Under the pieces are notes generated by a model. That model was not told where the DNA came from. It saw nothing but the letters and a program-made list of their open reading frames with translations, and made no database searches. Positions 51,301 through 57,300 of a stretch of DNA of 64,000 nt are shown piece after piece. How positions within the stretch are numbered: the stretch's first letter is position 1; each line of letters starts with the position of its first letter. The stretch comes from Conchocele bisecta (lineage: Eukaryota > Mollusca > Bivalvia > Lucinida > Thyasiridae): contig CM055265.1 of the NCBI GenBank assembly GCA_029237695.1, positions 46,685,056 to 46,749,055 on the forward strand, read 5' to 3'. Both the position numbers and the translations under genes were made by a program.

Positions 51301-54300
51301 TCTAGTCTACAAAAAGTGGGTATAATTATGTTATCCAAGTGTCTATGCTTGGAAAAAACCTGGCCTTCGTGGCTTTGCCTCGTTTCTTGTTTTTTAACTT
51401 GACCCATTTTTTCTGCGCAGTCGACTTAGCCATTTTCAATGTTAAGTTTTCACGTTTACAATGTTAAGTTTTCGTGTTTGAGTCCATTTCTTTGTTACTG
51501 TACCACCTAGGACCACCAAACTTTCACAGCTTCATAATCAAGGGGTGCCCACCACATATTACTATCCAACACGTTACTTTTTTTTTAACTTCACCCATTT
51601 TTTCCGCGCAGTCGACTTAGCCATTTTCAATGTTAAGTTTTCGCGTTTACAATGTTAAGTTTGAGTCCATTTTTTTGCTACTGTACCACCTAGGACCACC
51701 AAACTTTCACAGCTTCATAACCAAGGGGTGCCTACCACATAAAACTATCCAACATGTGACCATTTTTTTTACCTTCACCTATTATTTCTACGTAATTGAC
51801 TTAGCCATTTTCAACGTTAACTTTTTAATGTACGTCTGGTTACAAGTTTTTTGGTTAAAAGTTTTTTGTTATACTATGTCTCTGCAACTGCTTCGCCCTT
51901 ATTACCTTGAAACTTCACATGGGTGTTTATCATCATCCATATTTTTCATTCTACCCCCCAACCGTGCGGCCCCTGTGCCAATGTCAGGTCAAATTACTTT
52001 GAATTTTTTTTGTTAAAGTTTTTTTTTGTGTACTATATCTCTGCAACTGCTTCACCCATTACCTGATACTTCACATGGGTGTTTAATCATCATTGTCGCA
52101 CCCGCTTGCAGAAAGCGCGAATATCGTCGGCATTTTGGCATACGTCCGTCCGTCCGATACGTTAACGTCCCGTGTGTCCGGTTAAAGTTTTTTCGTTAAA
52201 GTTTTTTTTCCATCTACTATAACTATTTTTTTAGTGTCCATGCCTCGCCCCAAGGCGCGACATGTAGGCCACGGCCATCAAGTCTACAAAAAGTGGGTAT
52301 AATTATGTTTTATCCAAATGTCTATGCTTGGGAAAAAACCACCTGGCCTTCGTGGCTTTAAGCCTCGTTGTTTGCTTGTATTGTTTATGGAGTCATAATT
52401 CCAGCACAAAAATATTTACTAATTCCCTAACATTTGATTGGCTCGTAGCAAGCTCTCTGTCCAAAATTTATACCCAGTAAACTCCCCATGCCGAACTACT
52501 TTCCATAACCGTTTGGCGCAGTTAAAAATAATTCTTAAAAAAAACGGAAAATAAACACATTTTCTTGATGAATTTATTTCAAATGCTGGAACAATATAAG
52601 GAATGAATGGCCTTTTGTGAAAATTTATCGGAGATAAAAAAACTTGGAAAAGTCTCGGGAATACTGGACGAGGCCTTCTGGCCTTCGTCCAGTATTCCCG
52701 CGACTTTTCCAAGTTTATACCCCGATAAATTCCACAAAAAGGCCATTCATTCCTATAATAAAATTGTACTGTAAATACTATAAAAAACACTACCATGCAA
52801 ACCTATGTTAAATCCAATCATGTCTGACAAAAATCTCGTGATTTTTCACGTCTAAAGAGGTTATACAATGTATTAACTTTTTATACGACCGTTTTTAAAA
52901 AACGGTACGTATTATGTTTTACCGCACGGCGGGAGGGCGGGCGGGCGGGCGGCTGAAGAAAAAGCGCATAGTTCGTGTACACAACTCCTCCGAAACTGTT
53001 CAGTCGATCGATCTGAAACTATACACACGTCTTCTACACATATTGCAGATGTGCACCTTGGTGTTTTTATGCCGAAAAAACATTTTTTATTTTTTAACAA
53101 AAATATCGCCTTTTTTAATCTTAGCCATTTTTTGATACGACCGTTTTTAAAAAAAACGTACGTATTATTTGTAACCGCACGGCGGGCGGGCGGCTGAAGA
53201 AAAAGCGCATAGTTCGTGACACAACACCTCCGAAAAACCGTTCAGTCGATCGATCTGAAACTATACACACGTCTTCTACACATATTGCAGATGTGCACCT
53301 TGGTGTTTTTATGCGGAAAAAATATTTTTTAACAAAAATATCACCTTTTTAACTTAGTCATTTTTTCTACATTTTTCTATGCAATTCTATATACGGTACA
53401 GAGTTTGTGTAGAAATAATGCTATAGACTTTCAAATTCTCATTAATGTTTCTTGCCTTGGTGACAGCTTCACATTTCTGCATCTTCGCTGTCTGGCCCAT
53501 ATTCGACAGGCGTATTTTGTGACTTGCGGCACTCTTGTTAGAACATACATTGTATACGCATCTGGCAACTTGAAAACAATCAGAGATGAACATCTGAAAC
53601 AAAACAAAATATGAGAACCTAAGTGCTTTTTTATGGCCTAGTGCACCACATTCATTAGTCATTCTTGTAAATAACAAATTATCGTTTAATCATTTCCACG
53701 CAAATGTCAGTATTAATTTTGTACTCCTATGTGGCAAAGGGATGTGATATAGTGACACTTAGTTTGCTTGACTTGGTGAAATTTTGGGTTTTTGTTTTCA
53801 TGGAAGTAAATGACGTTAACTCTTTGCATGCTAGCGGTGAAAATAACATCCATTAAGATCCTTTTTGAGTCCCATAAACCCTTTTCCTGCAATCGCGGCC
53901 ACACATGCTGAATATATTGTTTTTGTTGTATATGCACTATACAAATTTCTCATGCCATGCCATGTTCTTATATACATGTAATTGTATTTGTGTTCTGTAA
54001 AGTATTGACAAATAATTCCAGCACAAAAATATTTACACAATTCCCTAACATTTGATTGGCCCGTAGCAAGTCTCTGTCCAAAATTTATATCCCAGTAAAC
54101 TCCCACGCCGAACTACTTTCCGTAACCGTGAGGCGCAGTTAAAATAATTCTTAAGAAAACGGAAAATAAACACATTTTCTTGATGAATTTATTTCAAATG
54201 CTGGAATTATAAGGAATGGATGGCCTTTTTGTTGAATTTATCGGGGATATAAACTCCAAAAAGGCCATTCATTCCTATAATAAATTACTGAATGACAAAA

Positions 54301-57300
54301 AGGAAAATAACATACAACAAATTATGAGTATGTTTTTTTATTTCTCTGTGTAAATATGTCTTGGAATTTCATTGGAATTGAGTCTAATGAAATTCCAAGA
54401 CATTCATGATATTATTAGGGAGAAATAAAAATAAATACAAATGAATTGTCGTCCAGTATGATATTTTATCGCACGGCGGGTGGCGGGCTGGTTGCGGACA
54501 GAAAGACTGCAGAGTTTGTGTACACTACTCCTCTGAAACCTTTCAGCCGATCGATCTGTAACTATGCACACATCTTCTACACATATTAAAGATGTGCAAA
54601 AATATAGACCTTTTAACTTAGCCATTTTTTCTACATTTGTTGTATGCAATTCTATATAGTTTCTACTTACACATCTCTACCTAAATTAGTATACCAGTTT
54701 ATGACAACAAGAGGAAGAAATAATGCTATAGATTTTCAAATTCACATTACGGTTTCTTGCCTTGGTAACAGCTTCACATTTCTGCATCTTCGCTGTCTGG
54801 CCAATATTCGACGGGTGTATTTTGTGACTTACGACACTCTTGTTGAACTATTTATAGACTACAAATTTCCCAGCATGCAAAGAGTTAACCTGAAAGAATA
54901 GTTTAATTCTTTTAACACTACAGACCTCTATAGCAGTGTTTGCAAAGAGTGTAGATCCAGATGAGCCTTTCAAGCCTGTCTCGTCAGAATCTGCACTTTT
55001 TGAAAGAAATGTTCATTTTTTTAAAGAAAAACAAGCCCTTTTTTATAAATGGACTAGTCTGAAAATCGTTTGTGACATTTGGATTTGTCGCAAAATTAAC
55101 ATATCACAGTCCATTCCAGTTACTTGAGGTTGAAAAGGTTAAAGCACTCCGTAATTTGTTTGGCTTAGGCTACAAAAAATTAATGTTTAGATTCTCATTC
55201 CCGCCCGCCCCTAATAAAACGGCCCGCCCACGGGTTTTTTATTTAAAAAAAAAATAAAAATTAGTTTTTAAATTTAAAAACATTTGGTAAAATTTACGAG
55301 AATGATGCGGCCCGCGTATTATACCGCTCCCACAGCTTTTTATCTGAGTGCTTTACGTAGCGCAATACAGCAACCCCGGAACCCGTCCCCTCGAGATTAG
55401 CAATACTTCAATATGAACATGTTATTACAAAACACTATTGCACGCAACTGCGCCTTGCCGTTCAACACCTCGTTTTAGTATTGCCTGAAAATAAAAAATG
55501 AAAGTGTCCCACCCGCCCCATTTGTCCCCAAAATTTGGATGAGAATCTAAACATTATTTTTTTGTAGCCTTTTTTTTTTTGCCTGCTTTTTCCCAATTTG
55601 CCTTGCTTTCCCAGCACAGTAGGATAGATTTAAATAATAAGATGACATCCTTTGTTGTCCACAATAAAGTGTTTAATATGAGGAGTTTATCAATACTGCA
55701 TATTTATTCACCGTGGCATGCCTCTGGGCTGATGGATACATTTATTGATGAGATACCTTGTATAAAATGTAAATTTGTTACCATAATAACCCTAAATATT
55801 GGGACACCATTTGTTTAAACAAATTGTATCCCAATTACATTGTTATTGTGATAAACAAGTACAACATACCAATCGTAAACATTTGGACATTTCCTTACTG
55901 TGAGAATGACACATAAATTATATTAATGTGTTTCCCTGAATCAGTTGTGTCCGAATATTTAGGATTTTTACGGTATATTGAACTTATAACGGTGTATATA
56001 GTGTAATAACTTATTTTATACATGTACACATGTGGTATTGATTGAAGCACATGTATTATGCCCCACCACGATAGTGGAGGGGGGCATTTAGTGTTACCCT
56101 TGTCCGTCCGTCCCGTCCGTCCGTCACAAAACTTTAACGCTCGGGTGAATGTCTCATAATTTCTTCATCCTTCGACCGATCTGCTTCATATTTCATATAC
56201 ACATTGCTCTAATGGTCCTCTACCGCCCTGTGCCAAATCCACATAAACAGACAGTCGACGACAATTTACGTTTCCCACAGTCGAAGGGTTAATTCCACAC
56301 TACTTGTGTGAAGATAACTAACTATTGGGCCACACTATGTTTAGTGCCCCCACCCTAGGGCTTACACAGAACCAATGGTGCCCAAATTGTATTATTTCAG
56401 CTACTGATTCCGCTATGTCTATGTTTTATCAGGTAACTGTAGCCGATTTCACCAACATTGCAAAGTATACTTTTCTAGCAAAGTATACTTTGAGGGAGTA
56501 ATCATTTATTTTTTCCGAAATGCGTTATTTCATATAGAACTATATATATTTGATGATTAAAAGTATGCAGAATTATTATACTGAATTTATTACATTATCA
56601 CAGCCAAATTGGCTGTGATAATGTAATAAATTCAGAATAATAAAAATTAATAAATTTATCCTAAAATGAAAATTTCTCCCTCAAAGTATACTTTGCTAGA
56701 AAAGTATACTTTGCAATGTTGGTGAAATCGGCTACAGGTAACTGACCAATTACACAGTGACTGATAATAAATTGTTGTATCCAACATTGACTAGATACAA
56801 GTAGACGGGTTACAACAAATTGAAAATTGACGTTTCATTGGTTGAATGGTGCCACCTAACATTATCGACTAATGTCTGTGTAAAGATGCAACGTAAACAG
56901 ATTCACATTGTTACCAATGAAAACCATGTGATATTTGAATATCGGCTAGCATACAATATGTTGCCTGATAAGTAAAATACGAGACTAGTATCTTTTGATC
57001 TCAAATTTATCAGGTCCGGATCCCGAAATGGTAGGTAAGCCGAGGAATTACACATATTTCCTAGCCTTGCCTGATAAACTTGATATCAAAAGTTACTAGC
57101 CTGGTATTATCTATCTATGTTGTTCTTCCTGCAGGTTGGAGATGTGTTTATGCGACAGATAGAACAGATCGCGGCACATGTGCCGTACATGACTGCCCCG
57201 GGAAATCATGGTAAATATACACAGGAACCTCTCTTAACTGGACATCCTCGAGACCTCCCACAAGGTGCCCAATTTAGAGGTGTCCAATGGTAATGCTGTC

